Origin: Alcanivorax quisquiliarum
Lineage (GTDB): Bacteria > Pseudomonadota > Gammaproteobacteria > Pseudomonadales > Alcanivoracaceae
Assembly: GCF_023051175.1 (NCBI RefSeq)
Contig: NZ_JALKII010000001.1
Location: 558,001 to 622,000 of the forward strand
Length of the DNA stretch: 64,000 bases
Direction: 5' to 3'
The translations under genes and the position numbers were made by a program. Below the pieces are notes generated by a model. That model did no database searches, had not been told where the DNA came from, and saw only the letters and a program-made list of their open reading frames with translations. This document shows positions 16,422 to 25,118 of this stretch, in pieces. Position 1 is the first letter of the stretch. Each line of letters begins with the position of its first letter.

Positions 16422-17600
16422 TTAACGACTCAAATAGCGAATCGCCTCATCAATGCCTTCAAGCGTGAGCGGGTACATGCGGTCTTCCAGCAGCTGCCGT
16501 GTCCAGACATTGGACGTCGTGCCATCCCAGGTGCGGCGCGGCTCGGGGTTCAGCCAGATGACTTTTTCGAAGGTATTTGTCAGGCGCTGCATCCACACCG
16601 CGCCGGGCTCTTCGTTCCAATGCTCGACACTGCCGCCGACAGAATTGATTTCATAGGGGCTCATGGCCGCGTCACCGACAAAAATCACCCGGTAGTCCGA
16701 GCCATATTTGTGCAACACGTCCCAGGTGGGGATTTTCTCGTCCCAGCGGCGGCGATTGTCCTTCCAGACGTACTCATAAATGAAGTTATGGAAGTAATAG
16801 TGCTCCATGTGCTTGAACTCGGAGCGGGCCGCGGAAAACAGCTCTTCGCACAGGCGAATATACGGGTCCATGGAGCCGCCGATATCAAAGAAGAGCAGCA
16901 CCTTGACGCGGTTTTCCATCTCCGGGCGCATACGGATATCCAGCAACCCGGCATTGCGAGCGGTCGAGGCGATAGTGTCATCAAGATCCAGCTCTTCCGC
17001 CCTGCCCGTGCGAGCGAACTTGCGCAACCGGCGCAAGGCGAGCTTGATATTGCGCACACCCAGCTCCACGGAATCGTCCAGGTTGCGGTATTCGCGCTTT
17101 TCCCAGACTTTCACCGCGCTTTTATTGCGTGACGCCCCGGCCATGCGAATGCCTTCCGGGTGCGCGCCAAAAGCACCAAACGGCGACGTGCCGCCCGTGC
17201 CGATCATCTTGTTACCACCCTGATGACGCTCGTGCTGTTCTTCCAGGCGCTTGCGAAACTCTTCCAGCAGCTCTTCCAGGCTGCCCCGCTTCTGCAAGGC
17301 GGCCAGCTCCTCCGGCGACAGGCTTTTCTCGATTTCCTTGCGTAACCACTCGTCCGGAATAGCTTTGCTGAACCAGTCTGGATCAACCGTTTCCAGCCCT
17401 TTGAAATACGCATCGAAAGCACGATCAAAGCGGTCGTAGTATTTTTCATCCTTGACCATGATGGCGCGAGAGAGCAGATAGAAATCATCCACGCTGCCAA
17501 AGGCCAGGTGCTGCGACATGGCTTCGTGGAGATCGAGCAGCTCGCGCAATGTGGCGGGCACACGGTGCTCGCGCAGCGCCTCGAAAAAGCGTACCAGCAT
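16422..17600 (-). CDS. VWA-domain (CoxE-like) protein
   Basis: A 392-residue protein with a C-terminal von Willebrand A domain carrying a MIDAS-type motif LFFDIGGSMDPY near residue 240 and a charged, coiled-coil-prone region before it (SLEELLEEFRKRLEEQHERH). Such proteins act with MoxR AAA+ ATPases, probably in metal insertion or complex assembly. The MoxR gene ends 5 bp upstream, so the two are translationally linked. The target is unknown, and no obvious client enzyme gene lies next to them. Confidence 0.9.
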   Translation of the reverse strand: MLVRFFEALREHRVPATLRELLDLHEAMSQHLAFGSVDDFYLLSRAIMVKDEKYYDRFDRAFDAYFKGLETVDPDWFSKAIPDEWLRKEIEKSLSPEELAALQKRGSLEELLEEFRKRLEEQHERHQGGNKMIGTGGTSPFGAFGAHPEGIRMAGASRNKSAVKVWEKREYRNLDDSVELGVRNIKLALRRLRKFARTGRAEELDLDDTIASTARNAGLLDIRMRPEMENRVKVLLFFDIGGSMDPYIRLCEELFSAARSEFKHMEHYYFHNFIYEYVWKDNRRRWDEKIPTWDVLHKYGSDYRVIFVGDAAMSPYEINSVGGSVEHWNEEPGAVWMQRLTNTFEKVIWLNPEPRRTWDGTTSNVWTRQLLEDRMYPLTLEGIDEAIRYLSR

Positions 17601-17605
17601 GGTTA

Positions 17606-18448
17606 TCAGCCTTCCCGGCGGCTCATGAAGGCCAGACGCTCCAGCAGCTGCACATCGGCCTCGTTCTTGATGAGCGCGCCGTACAGGGGCGGAATCGCCT
17701 TGCGGGTATCGCGATTGCGCAGGATGTCGTCGGGGATATCATCCGCCAGCAGCAGCTTGAGCCAGTCGATCAGCTCGGAGGTGGTGGGCTTCTTTTTCAG
17801 GCCCGGCACCTTGCGCAGATCAAAAAAGATCTCCATTGCCTCTTTCACCAGGCTTTGCTTGATATCCGGGTAATGCACGTCGATGATCTTCATCATCGTT
17901 TCTGCGTCGGGGAAATTGATGTAGTGGAAGAAGCACCGGCGCAGGAATGCATCCGGCAGCTCCTTCTCATTGTTCGAAGTGATGATCACGATCGGCCGCT
18001 GTTTCGCCTTGACCAGTGTCTGCGTCTCGTAGACGTAGAACTCCATGCGATCCAGCTCTTGCAGCAGGTCGTTGGGAAACTCGATATCGGCCTTGTCGAT
18101 CTCGTCGATGAGCAAAACCACCTGCTCATCGGCTTCAAATGCCTCCCAGAGCTTGCCCTTCTTGAGATAGTTGGCGACGTCCTCGACGCCCTCTGCCCCG
18201 AGCTGCGAATCGCGCAGCCGGGAAACTGCATCGTATTCATACAGGCCCTGCTGCGCCTTGGTGGTAGATTTGATATTCCAGCTCAGCAGCCGCAGCCCCA
18301 GAGATGCCGCCACCTGCTCTGCCAGCAACGTCTTACCGGTGCCCGGCTCGCCCTTGATCAGCAACGGCCGGCGCAAGGCGATGGCGGCGTTTACCGCCAT
18401 TTTCAGATCTTCTGTGGCTACATATTGCTCTGTGCCCTGGAACTGCAT
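17606..18448 (-). CDS. MoxR-family AAA+ ATPase
   Basis: A 280-residue AAA+ ATPase. Walker A is KGEPGTGKTLLAEQ (about residue 32), Walker B is VVLLIDEIDKAD, and sensor 1 is IVIITSNNEKELP. The ATG at 18448 has GGAGA upstream and starts MQFQGTEQY; the further-upstream in-frame start lacks a Shine-Dalgarno. It works with the adjacent VWA protein in the usual MoxR/CoxE pair, as a chaperone-like remodelling machine. The specific substrate cannot be predicted. Confidence 0.93.
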   Translation of the reverse strand: MQFQGTEQYVATEDLKMAVNAAIALRRPLLIKGEPGTGKTLLAEQVAASLGLRLLSWNIKSTTKAQQGLYEYDAVSRLRDSQLGAEGVEDVANYLKKGKLWEAFEADEQVVLLIDEIDKADIEFPNDLLQELDRMEFYVYETQTLVKAKQRPIVIITSNNEKELPDAFLRRCFFHYINFPDAETMMKIIDVHYPDIKQSLVKEAMEIFFDLRKVPGLKKKPTTSELIDWLKLLLADDIPDDILRNRDTRKAIPPLYGALIKNEADVQLLERLAFMSRREG

Positions 18449-18623
18449 GCTCAATCTCCGACTGTCTTGTCCGGCGCGCGCCACCACGGGTGGCCCGCAG
18501 GCTGTCTATTGATAGGCTGCTACTGTAGCAAGGGCGCGGCTGATCGCAAGTCGAATGCGCCCACCGAGCTGATGCATCATGTCAACCGTGCCGTGCCGCA
18601 CCGCCTGTGGAATAATGCGCGCC

Positions 18624-19340
18624 ATGAACCTGCTGCTGCTGCACCCTGACGACCAGCTCGATGATGCCCTCTGGCAGATCTCCGGCCGCCGCGCCGAACA
18701 TCTGCGCCGGGTGCGTGCGCTGGTGCCCGGCCAACGGGTGCCTGCAGGGATACTGAACGGGCCTATCGGCACAGCCGAGTTGCTTTCCGACGATGGTCAC
18801 ATGCAGCACTTTCGTTTTCAGGGCGATCAGGTTGCCCCGCCGTCCCTGCCACTGACGCTGATCCTGGCCCTGCCGCGCCCCAAAATGCTCAAGCGTATTC
18901 TCATTGATGCCACCAGCCTGGGCATCAAGAAAATTATTTTGCTGAACAGCTTCAAAGTGGAAAAAAGTTTCTGGCAAACGCCGGAACTCAAACAATCTCT
19001 GTTATTTGAAAAAATGATTCTTGGACTGGAACAGGCGTGCGACACTGTGCTGCCGACGCTGGCACTTGAACAACGCTTTCGTCCCTTTGTCGAAGATCGC
19101 CTGCCCGCGTTGTCACAGCACAGCCTGCGACTGCTTGCCCACCCCGGCGAGCACCCTTCACTACCTGCAGGGTTGGCGCAACAGGTTACGCTGGCAGTCG
19201 GCCCCGAAGGCGGCTGGACGCCTTACGAAGTGGATATGCTGCGCAAGGCCGGTTTTGCCTGCCACAGTTTCGGCCAGCGCATTCTGCGAGTTGAAACTGC
19301 CGTGCCTGCAATTGTGGGCCGACTGATGAAATTACCCTGA
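18624..19340 (+). CDS. rsmE: 16S rRNA (uracil-1498-N3)-methyltransferase RsmE
   Basis: A 238-residue SPOUT methyltransferase that modifies U1498 of 16S rRNA. It has an N-terminal PUA-like part (RRAEHLRRVRAL) and the knot motifs LAVGPEGGWTPYEVDML and LRVETAVPAIV, diagnostic for RsmE. The ATG at 18624 gives the usual MNLLLL start; ATG 18615 is a close alternative. It is a single gene divergent from the MoxR-VWA pair. Confidence 0.95.
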   Translation: MNLLLLHPDDQLDDALWQISGRRAEHLRRVRALVPGQRVPAGILNGPIGTAELLSDDGHMQHFRFQGDQVAPPSLPLTLILALPRPKMLKRILIDATSLGIKKIILLNSFKVEKSFWQTPELKQSLLFEKMILGLEQACDTVLPTLALEQRFRPFVEDRLPALSQHSLRLLAHPGEHPSLPAGLAQQVTLAVGPEGGWTPYEVDMLRKAGFACHSFGQRILRVETAVPAIVGRLMKLP

Positions 19341-19528
19341 AAAAAAGATATTCCAGTGCAATATGCGCAGCGCATCACACAAAATTCGTAAAATATTACT
19401 GCGATAAATCAACACTTCGCAACGCTTTGTAATTTTTCATTTTATATCTTGTCCCTGTATTTACCGCGCAACTGTCATCTCCTCACAATAGCGAAGCTTT
19501 ACCCACGGACCGGATCAAGGAAACAGTT

Positions 19529-20554
19529 ATGCGCATTAAATTGCTTTCTGCCTGCATCATTGCCACGTCTGCGTTTGGCACCGCCACAGCCGTTTCGGCT
19601 GCCCCCAATACGCTGGAGCGTGCCGGCTACATCGGTGGTCAGGGCGCCCGGTTGTGGTACGACGACAAAATCTCTTCACCTCGGCTGGATGATCACGCGC
19701 TGTACGGCGGCCAGATTGGCTACCGCTTCAGCCCGCGCTGGTCGGTCGAGCTTTCCTATGTTGAAGGTGACACCGAGCGTCGTGGCAACAACCCCGGCCC
19801 AGACCGCGATATCACCCTGCCCCTCGTCAGCGGCCGCTTCCACTTCAGTGAGAGCTCGTTCCTGGGCTTTGAGCCGTACGCCGGCCTCGCAGCAGGTGAG
19901 ATGTGGGTCGAGGCTGACGTCAGTGGCAGCGACAAACATCGCGAAACCATCGCCGCGCCCGAGCTGGGCATGCAAACTCGCCTGTTCCGCAATCTGATGC
20001 TCGATGTGGGCGCACGCGCTCCCTACAGCATTGATAACGACCGCTGGCATGGCCAGGCCTATGCCGCACTGAACTTGCTGTTCGGCGTGCGTGAGCGTGG
20101 CGCCACACAGGAAGTGACCCAGCTGGAGCCGACACCACGCGCCGAGCCCACGCCTCCACCGGCGCCGGCACCGCGAGAGCCTCAGGTAGTACGCCGCCAG
20201 GTGGACGAAACTCACACGGCACAATTTGCGTTCGATGACGCTACCATCAGCGCCAGCAATCGTGCTGACCTGCTCTCCGCAGCGCGTTTCCTGAATCAGA
20301 ACCCGCAGACGTCGGTCACGCTGGAAGGCCACACTTGCAGCATCGGGCCAGCAGAGTACAACCAGTATCTGTCGGAGCGTCGCGCCGAGGCAGCTCGCCA
20401 GTTGCTGACAAGCGAAGGCGTGGATGACAGCCGCATCACCGTCGTCGGTAAAGGCGAGCGTGAGCCGATTGCCGACAACGACACGCGCGAAGGCCGTGAA
20501 AAGAACCGTCGCGTCGAGGCGATTGTCACGGGTACGGTGGAAGAGCGCCGCTAA
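19529..20554 (+). CDS. OmpA-family outer-membrane protein
   Basis: A 341-residue protein with a signal peptide (cleavage near VSAAPN, residue 25), an eight-strand-type barrel, a Pro-rich hinge (PTPRAEPTPPPAPAPREP) and a C-terminal OmpA-like peptidoglycan-binding domain (VTLEGHTCSIGPAEYNQYLSERRAEA). It tethers the outer membrane to the cell wall. GGA lies before the ATG and a strong terminator follows. The 188 bp before it is AT-rich and must hold its promoter, but I could not fix -35/-10 boxes with confidence. It is a single transcription unit. Confidence 0.93.
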   Translation: MRIKLLSACIIATSAFGTATAVSAAPNTLERAGYIGGQGARLWYDDKISSPRLDDHALYGGQIGYRFSPRWSVELSYVEGDTERRGNNPGPDRDITLPLVSGRFHFSESSFLGFEPYAGLAAGEMWVEADVSGSDKHRETIAAPELGMQTRLFRNLMLDVGARAPYSIDNDRWHGQAYAALNLLFGVRERGATQEVTQLEPTPRAEPTPPPAPAPREPQVVRRQVDETHTAQFAFDDATISASNRADLLSAARFLNQNPQTSVTLEGHTCSIGPAEYNQYLSERRAEAARQLLTSEGVDDSRITVVGKGEREPIADNDTREGREKNRRVEAIVTGTVEERR

Positions 20555-20599
20555 GCTGGATACATAAGCTGTAAGAACAGCGTTTCACTCGGGAGAGAG

Positions 20600-20627
20600 C
20601 CGGCGCCTTCGGGCGCCGGTTTTTTTA
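20600..20627 (+). terminator. Strong terminator of the OmpA-like gene
   Basis: Perfect stem CCGGCGCC-TTCG-GGCGCCGG followed by eight T residues, 46 bp after the stop codon. Confidence 0.92.
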
Positions 20628-20633
20628 TCCCCG

Positions 20634-20805
20634 CTCCCCAGCCCCTTATTCGCTTCGCTCACCCTTCGGGCCAGCCTTCGGCTGTTCTGCGCTTAGCCTG
20701 CTTCACTAGGGAGAGGGGCAGCAAAAATATCGGCATTCTGGACAACCCATTGGTACTTTCTCGGATAGCCGAAATAGCTCCACCCAAATCGACGATGAAC
20801 CTTTT
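20634..20805 (+). repeat. Interspersed repeat, copy 1
   Basis: About 172 bp non-coding element, repeated in the same orientation at 21009-21184. It opens with CCCCAGCCCCTTATTCGC, has a GC-rich first part and a more complex second part ending GACGATGAACCTTTT. It differs from copy 2 mainly around 20694-20712, where the copy-2 segment CTTGTCCCACAAGGGG is replaced. There is no open frame of note. Confidence 0.8.
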
Positions 20806-20808
20806 GAG

Positions 20809-20833
20809 CCCCTCTCCCCTTGTGGGAGAGGGG
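20809..20833. repeat. Purine/pyrimidine inverted repeat in repeat region
   Basis: CCCCTCTCCC-cttgt-GGGAGAGGGG, a 10-bp perfect stem, followed by GTTGGGGAGAGGGGGAG. The same CTCTCCCC and GGGGAGAG motif marks the borders of both repeat copies, so it is probably an end of the mobile or recombinogenic element. Between this and copy 2 (20850-21008) is AT-richer unique sequence with no gene seen. Confidence 0.6.
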
Positions 20834-21008
20834 TTGGGGAGAGGGGGAGATTATGGCAGGAAATAGATACTCGCACTTGACCAGGAACGGAACTGGCTAG
20901 CGCTCGGGATTTTCTTCTGTGTGATTTTTATAGAAATTTCAACTGAAGAGAATTGAAAGTAGTGCAACATGTAGCAGATGTCGTGACAGCTGAAAGTTCG
21001 TCGCCCCC

Positions 21009-21184
21009 TCTCCCCCAGCCCCTTATTCGCTTCGCTCACCCTTCGGGCCAGCCTGCGGCTGTTCTGCGCTTCGCTTGTCCCACAAGGGGAGAGGGGAGCA
21101 AAAAGCTCGGCATTTTGGACAACCCATTGGTGCTTTCGCGGATATTGGAAATGGCTCCACTTAAACCGACGATGAACCCTTTTT
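21009..21184 (+). repeat. Interspersed repeat, copy 2
   Basis: About 176 bp, closely similar to copy 1 (20634-20805) in order and orientation, from CTCCCCCAGCCCCTTATTCGC to GACGATGAACCCTTTTT. It ends 12 bp before the amidohydrolase stop codon. Confidence 0.8.
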
Positions 21185-21196
21185 AACCTTGGCCGT

Positions 21197-22219
21197 TCAA
21201 TCATGCTCCGGTAACAGCGCCAGCAAATTGGTGCGTGCTACTTTGTCGGCCACTTCTTGCGGCAACGCATCCAGAAACCGGTCAAAGCCCTGGATATTCT
21301 TGCCAAGATTGCCAAAGCGGCCAACCAGATCGGTGCCAATCATAAAACGATCCGGGTACTGCTCCACCAACGCGAGCCAGCGCGGCGTCGGCACGCCCTC
21401 TTCCAGCAGATACGGCTCCAGCACCGTCCAGGAAAGGTCGATGTACAGATTATCGTGCGCAGCAAGCAACTCGCCGACGATGGTATCCAGATTCTTTATC
21501 TTGCCCTGATATCGGTGAATTTCAGCGCTGGTGCCCGCGTGCGCCCAGATGAATCGGGTCTGCGGATGTGCCGCGAGCGCCTCTTTCAGTTCTTGCCGAT
21601 AAATGGGCTCTCGCTCGCGTTTTGACGTCAGGTTGCTGTGCAGGATCACTGGCAGCGAACGTTCGGCTGCGAGCTCGTAAACAGCATCCAGTGCCGGATG
21701 ATTGGCACGTGGTGTCTCGCCTTTGGTCAAGGCGGTCAGATCATCATGTCGTGTGAGAATTTCACCAATGCCTTTCCACAGGTCGGGATACATTTCCAGC
21801 ATCAGCTCCACATGCCGGACAGCATTCATGTCAGTGGGATTGAAACCGGCAATAAAGGGGTGAAGCCGTTCCCGTTGCTGGCCCGGCAATGTCTGGATTG
21901 CCTCCGCCAGCAGCGCGTCGGTGGCACTGTAGTAATACACCGGTGCTTCATCACCCATGTAATAACGCGGTTCGCGGGGCGCCGATTCTTCCCATTTTTT
22001 CGCCACGCCCAGACCCATGATCGCCACATCCTGGATACGTGCCTCATCCATGGCCTTGAACAGCGCCTCCATGCCATCTGTTTCCTGAACGAAGTTGACG
22101 TAGTGCAATTGAGCGTCGCTGTAGATTCGCTCGGCCCGCTCGGCGAAAGATGCGCCGGGCAGGCAGGCGAACGCGGCGCCACACAGCCACACCTGAAGCA
22201 GCGGCTTTTTCAATAGCAT
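21197..22219 (-). CDS. Periplasmic amidohydrolase-2-family protein
   Basis: A 340-residue TIM-barrel amidohydrolase with a signal peptide (ending near SFAERA, residue 27), so it is exported. Metal-site motifs visible are VILHSN, FIWAHAG and MIGTDLVGR. The first motif, normally DxHxH, reads DAQLHY (residues 35-40), so one His ligand is Gln. GGAAAGG precedes the ATG. It is a single gene at the edge of the repeat region. The substrate is unknown; the family includes decarboxylases and lactonases. Confidence 0.85.
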   Translation of the reverse strand: MLLKKPLLQVWLCGAAFACLPGASFAERAERIYSDAQLHYVNFVQETDGMEALFKAMDEARIQDVAIMGLGVAKKWEESAPREPRYYMGDEAPVYYYSATDALLAEAIQTLPGQQRERLHPFIAGFNPTDMNAVRHVELMLEMYPDLWKGIGEILTRHDDLTALTKGETPRANHPALDAVYELAAERSLPVILHSNLTSKREREPIYRQELKEALAAHPQTRFIWAHAGTSAEIHRYQGKIKNLDTIVGELLAAHDNLYIDLSWTVLEPYLLEEGVPTPRWLALVEQYPDRFMIGTDLVGRFGNLGKNIQGFDRFLDALPQEVADKVARTNLLALLPEHD

Positions 22220-22366
22220 GACCTTTCCTTCTGTTGCGCATGTCTGAGTACAGACTGGCCTGCAACAAAGGAGTTCTGGCGCTACTGCTCAACCCGTGGC
22301 GGGATCGGTGAAACCTTGAAAAACCGGGCAGTTCGGGCCTGCAATCTACAGGCCCGGGCGGAAAAC

Positions 22367-23206
22367 TCAGCGACGATAAGGGCTGCGTCGCCGGCGAGGG
22401 GGCTTGTCGCCGCTGCGCTGGGCGCGCAACCGGGCACGGCCGTACAGGCCAGTGTACTGCTTGCCTTTGAGATCCACTTTTTTTGCCAGCCGCTCTACTT
22501 CAGCCGGGTCGAGATCCATCCAGCGGCCCTGGCGGAGCTGTGGCGGCAATGTCAGATCACCAAAGCGGATGCGGATCAGCCGCGCCACTTCCAGCTCCTG
22601 GGAGGCGAACAGGCGCCGGACTTCCCGGTATTTTCCGCCCACCAGCGAGACGCGATACCAGCGGTTGGCACCTTCCTCGGCACCACCGGCATCCACCACG
22701 CTCTGGAAACGCGACATGCCATCTTCCAGCATCACGCCCGCGAGCATTGCCTCGCGCTTTTCCGGTGTCAGTTCGCCATGCACGCGCACGGCATATTCCC
22801 TCACAAAGCCGTTCGACGGGTGCATCAACCGGTGCGCCAGCTCGCCATCCGTGGTGAACAGCAGCAACCCGGAGGTATTGATATCCAGGCGCCCGACTTG
22901 CACCCAACGGGTGCCTTTCAGGCGCGGCAGGTTATCGAATACTGTCGGGCGTCCTTCCGGGTCATTACGCGAGCACACCTCTCCTGGTGGCTTGTGGTAA
23001 ATAATTACCCGACGTTCAACTTCGTCGGGGTCCTGGGTGCGGACAATATGCCCATCCACTCGAATTACATCCTCTGCTTCGACACGATCGCCCAATGTGG
23101 CGATCTTGCCATTGACGGATACACGCCCGGCCGCAATCCAGGTTTCCAGTTCGCGGCGAGAGCCCAGCCCGGTACGGGCCAGCACTTTTTGCAGTTTCTC
23201 ACTCAT
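22367..23206 (-). CDS. rluB: 23S rRNA pseudouridine-2605 synthase RluB
   Basis: A 279-residue RsuA-family pseudouridine synthase. It has an N-terminal S4 domain (LQKVLARTGLGSRRELETWI) and the catalytic motif GRLDINTSGLLLFTTDGELAHRL with its Asp, then the basic C-tail typical of RluB. The long upstream open frame overlaps scpB in another frame; the ATG at 23206 is where the family starts, overlapping the scpB stop by 8 bp. It is the last gene of the scpA-scpB-rluB operon. Confidence 0.95.
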   Translation of the reverse strand: MSEKLQKVLARTGLGSRRELETWIAAGRVSVNGKIATLGDRVEAEDVIRVDGHIVRTQDPDEVERRVIIYHKPPGEVCSRNDPEGRPTVFDNLPRLKGTRWVQVGRLDINTSGLLLFTTDGELAHRLMHPSNGFVREYAVRVHGELTPEKREAMLAGVMLEDGMSRFQSVVDAGGAEEGANRWYRVSLVGGKYREVRRLFASQELEVARLIRIRFGDLTLPPQLRQGRWMDLDPAEVERLAKKVDLKGKQYTGLYGRARLRAQRSGDKPPRRRRSPYRR

Positions 23207-24035
23207 CGTCGTTATCGGCTCCAGCGGTGGCTGTTTCGCCTTCCGCTTCAATGGCCTCCTTTGGCGACGCAGGTTTCTTGCGATACTGGGCGTCAAATTC
23301 CGCCAGCAATGCATCCACCTTGTCCATGTCCAGCAGTTCGGACTCGTCGATGTCTGGCTCCCCTTCGTCCACTCCCTCGGCCAGGGGGTCGTGCGGCTGC
23401 TCTTGCTGCTCGTCGGCGCCTTGCGATTCACTTTGTGCAGCATCTTCTGCAGCATCAACCGCTGCCGCTGGCGGTGCATCATCCAGCGCCAGCTCCTGAT
23501 TCAGCTTGTCCAGATCCTTGATCTCGGCCAGCGACGGCAGGTCTTCCAGGCTCTTGAGATCAAAATAATCCAGAAACTGCCGCGTGGTGGCGTACATGGC
23601 CGGGCGGCCGGGCACATCACGATGGCCAACCACCCTCGCCCAGCCCCGCTCCAGCAGTGTCTTGATAATCTGCGTGCTGACGGCCACCCCCCGGATTTCC
23701 TCGATCTCGCCACGGGTGATCGGCTGCCGGTAGGCCATCAAGGCCAGCGTTTCCAGAATCGCCCGGCTGTATCGCGGTGCTTTTTCCTGCCACAGCCGGC
23801 TCACCCAGGGGCCCATCTCAGGGCGCGCCTGAAAGCGAAACCCCGAGGCGACTTCGCGCAGTTCGACACCGCGGCCCTGATAGTCACTGGCGAGATCTTC
23901 CAGCACCTTGCCCAGCATCGCCTTGTCGGGCCGGTCTGCCTCGTCAAACAGCATCAACATGCCATCCCGATCCAGGGGGGCGTCCGCGGCGAATATAGCC
24001 GCTTCGACAATGCACTTGATCTGATCCGCTTCCAC
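23199..24035 (-). CDS. scpB: Segregation and condensation protein ScpB
   Basis: A 278-residue ScpB, the winged-helix kleisin-associated subunit of SMC-ScpAB in chromosome condensation. Core motifs are KCIVEAAIFAADAPL, LETLALMAYRQPITRGEIEEIRGV and GRPAMYATTRQFLDYF. After residue 185 there is a long acidic, low-complexity tail (Asp/Glu/Gln rich), longer than in short ScpB proteins but common in this group. It starts with GTG at 24035 after AGGTG. It overlaps rluB by 8 bp and follows scpA by 64 bp. Confidence 0.95.
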   Translation of the reverse strand: MEADQIKCIVEAAIFAADAPLDRDGMLMLFDEADRPDKAMLGKVLEDLASDYQGRGVELREVASGFRFQARPEMGPWVSRLWQEKAPRYSRAILETLALMAYRQPITRGEIEEIRGVAVSTQIIKTLLERGWARVVGHRDVPGRPAMYATTRQFLDYFDLKSLEDLPSLAEIKDLDKLNQELALDDAPPAAAVDAAEDAAQSESQGADEQQEQPHDPLAEGVDEGEPDIDESELLDMDKVDALLAEFDAQYRKKPASPKEAIEAEGETATAGADNDDE

Positions 24036-24099
24036 TGGTGCACCTCGTTATGCTGTCTGCTTCGTTGGCTTGCGCCGGTATTACCGAATGATCTTCCGA

Positions 24100-25071
24100 T
24101 TACTCATCCGCCGACGTGATCTGCGGCAACAGATCGTCGTCGCTATCGCTGTCTTCCAGCACGCCCTCTTCCAGCACTACCATTCTGGCTTTGACGTGGA
24201 TCGGTGTGAACGCCTCGGTCTGGATCAGTTCGATCAGCGATGCCTTGACCAGTTCCAGCACTGCCAGAAAAGTCACGACCACACCGGCACGGCCTTCGTC
24301 GAGCGGGAACAGCGAGACAAACGGCACAAACTCCCGGCCCTTGAGCCGCTCCAGCACGCTGGCCATGCGTTCCCGCGTGGAGAGCTTTTCACGGGAGATG
24401 AGATGGCTTTCGAACATATCCGCCCGGTGCAGCACATCCTTGAATGCCAGCAGCAACTCGCGCAGATCGACATCCGGCTCGGGCCGTTCGCGCACGAAAT
24501 CCGGCCGCCGCGCTGACGCCGGAAAAATATCCCGCTCCAGGCGCGGCAGAGCGTCGATATCTTCGGCCGCCTTCTTGAAACGTTCGTACTCCTGCAACCG
24601 CCGGATCAGCTCCGCGCGGGGATCTTCTTCGTCCGCCTCTTCCTCTGCTTTCGGGCGCGGCAGCAGCATGCGCGATTTGATCTCGCCCAACAGCGCGGCC
24701 ATGACCAGATATTCTGCCGCCAGCTCGAAATTGAGCGCCTTCATCAGCTCTACATATTTCATGTATTGCTGGGTAATTTGCGCGACCGGAATATCCAGAA
24801 TATCCAGGTTTTGCCGCTTGATCAGATACAGCAGCAGATCCAGCGGGCCCTCGAAGGCTTCCAGAAACACTTCCAGGGCGTCGGGCGGGATATACAGATC
24901 ATCCGGCAGTTTGGTGATCGCCTGCCCATACATCAGCCCGAAAGGCATTTCTTCCTGGCGCGGCCCGTTCGGGCCGGCCTCGGCCACAGGCACTGACGCG
25001 GCCTCGGCATCCGCCGCCAGTGCAAGCGCTGCGCCGTCTTCGCTATCAGTGACCGTTGTGTCATCCGTCAT
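24100..25071 (-). CDS. scpA: Segregation and condensation protein ScpA
   Basis: A 323-residue kleisin bridging SMC heads. It has a variable acidic N-terminus and the diagnostic FEGPLDLLLYLIKRQNLDILDIPVAQIT near residue 73, then AAEYLVMAALLGEIKSRMLLP. The C-terminal winged helix includes VVTFLAVLELVKASLIELIQ. It lies 47 bp after trpS and 64 bp before scpB in one operon. Confidence 0.96.
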   Translation of the reverse strand: MTDDTTVTDSEDGAALALAADAEAASVPVAEAGPNGPRQEEMPFGLMYGQAITKLPDDLYIPPDALEVFLEAFEGPLDLLLYLIKRQNLDILDIPVAQITQQYMKYVELMKALNFELAAEYLVMAALLGEIKSRMLLPRPKAEEEADEEDPRAELIRRLQEYERFKKAAEDIDALPRLERDIFPASARRPDFVRERPEPDVDLRELLLAFKDVLHRADMFESHLISREKLSTRERMASVLERLKGREFVPFVSLFPLDEGRAGVVVTFLAVLELVKASLIELIQTEAFTPIHVKARMVVLEEGVLEDSDSDDDLLPQITSADE

Positions 25072-25118
25072 CGGTGTGCCTCGGAAACCTCTGCCCTGCC
25101 GTGCCGCCCGAGAGCGGC

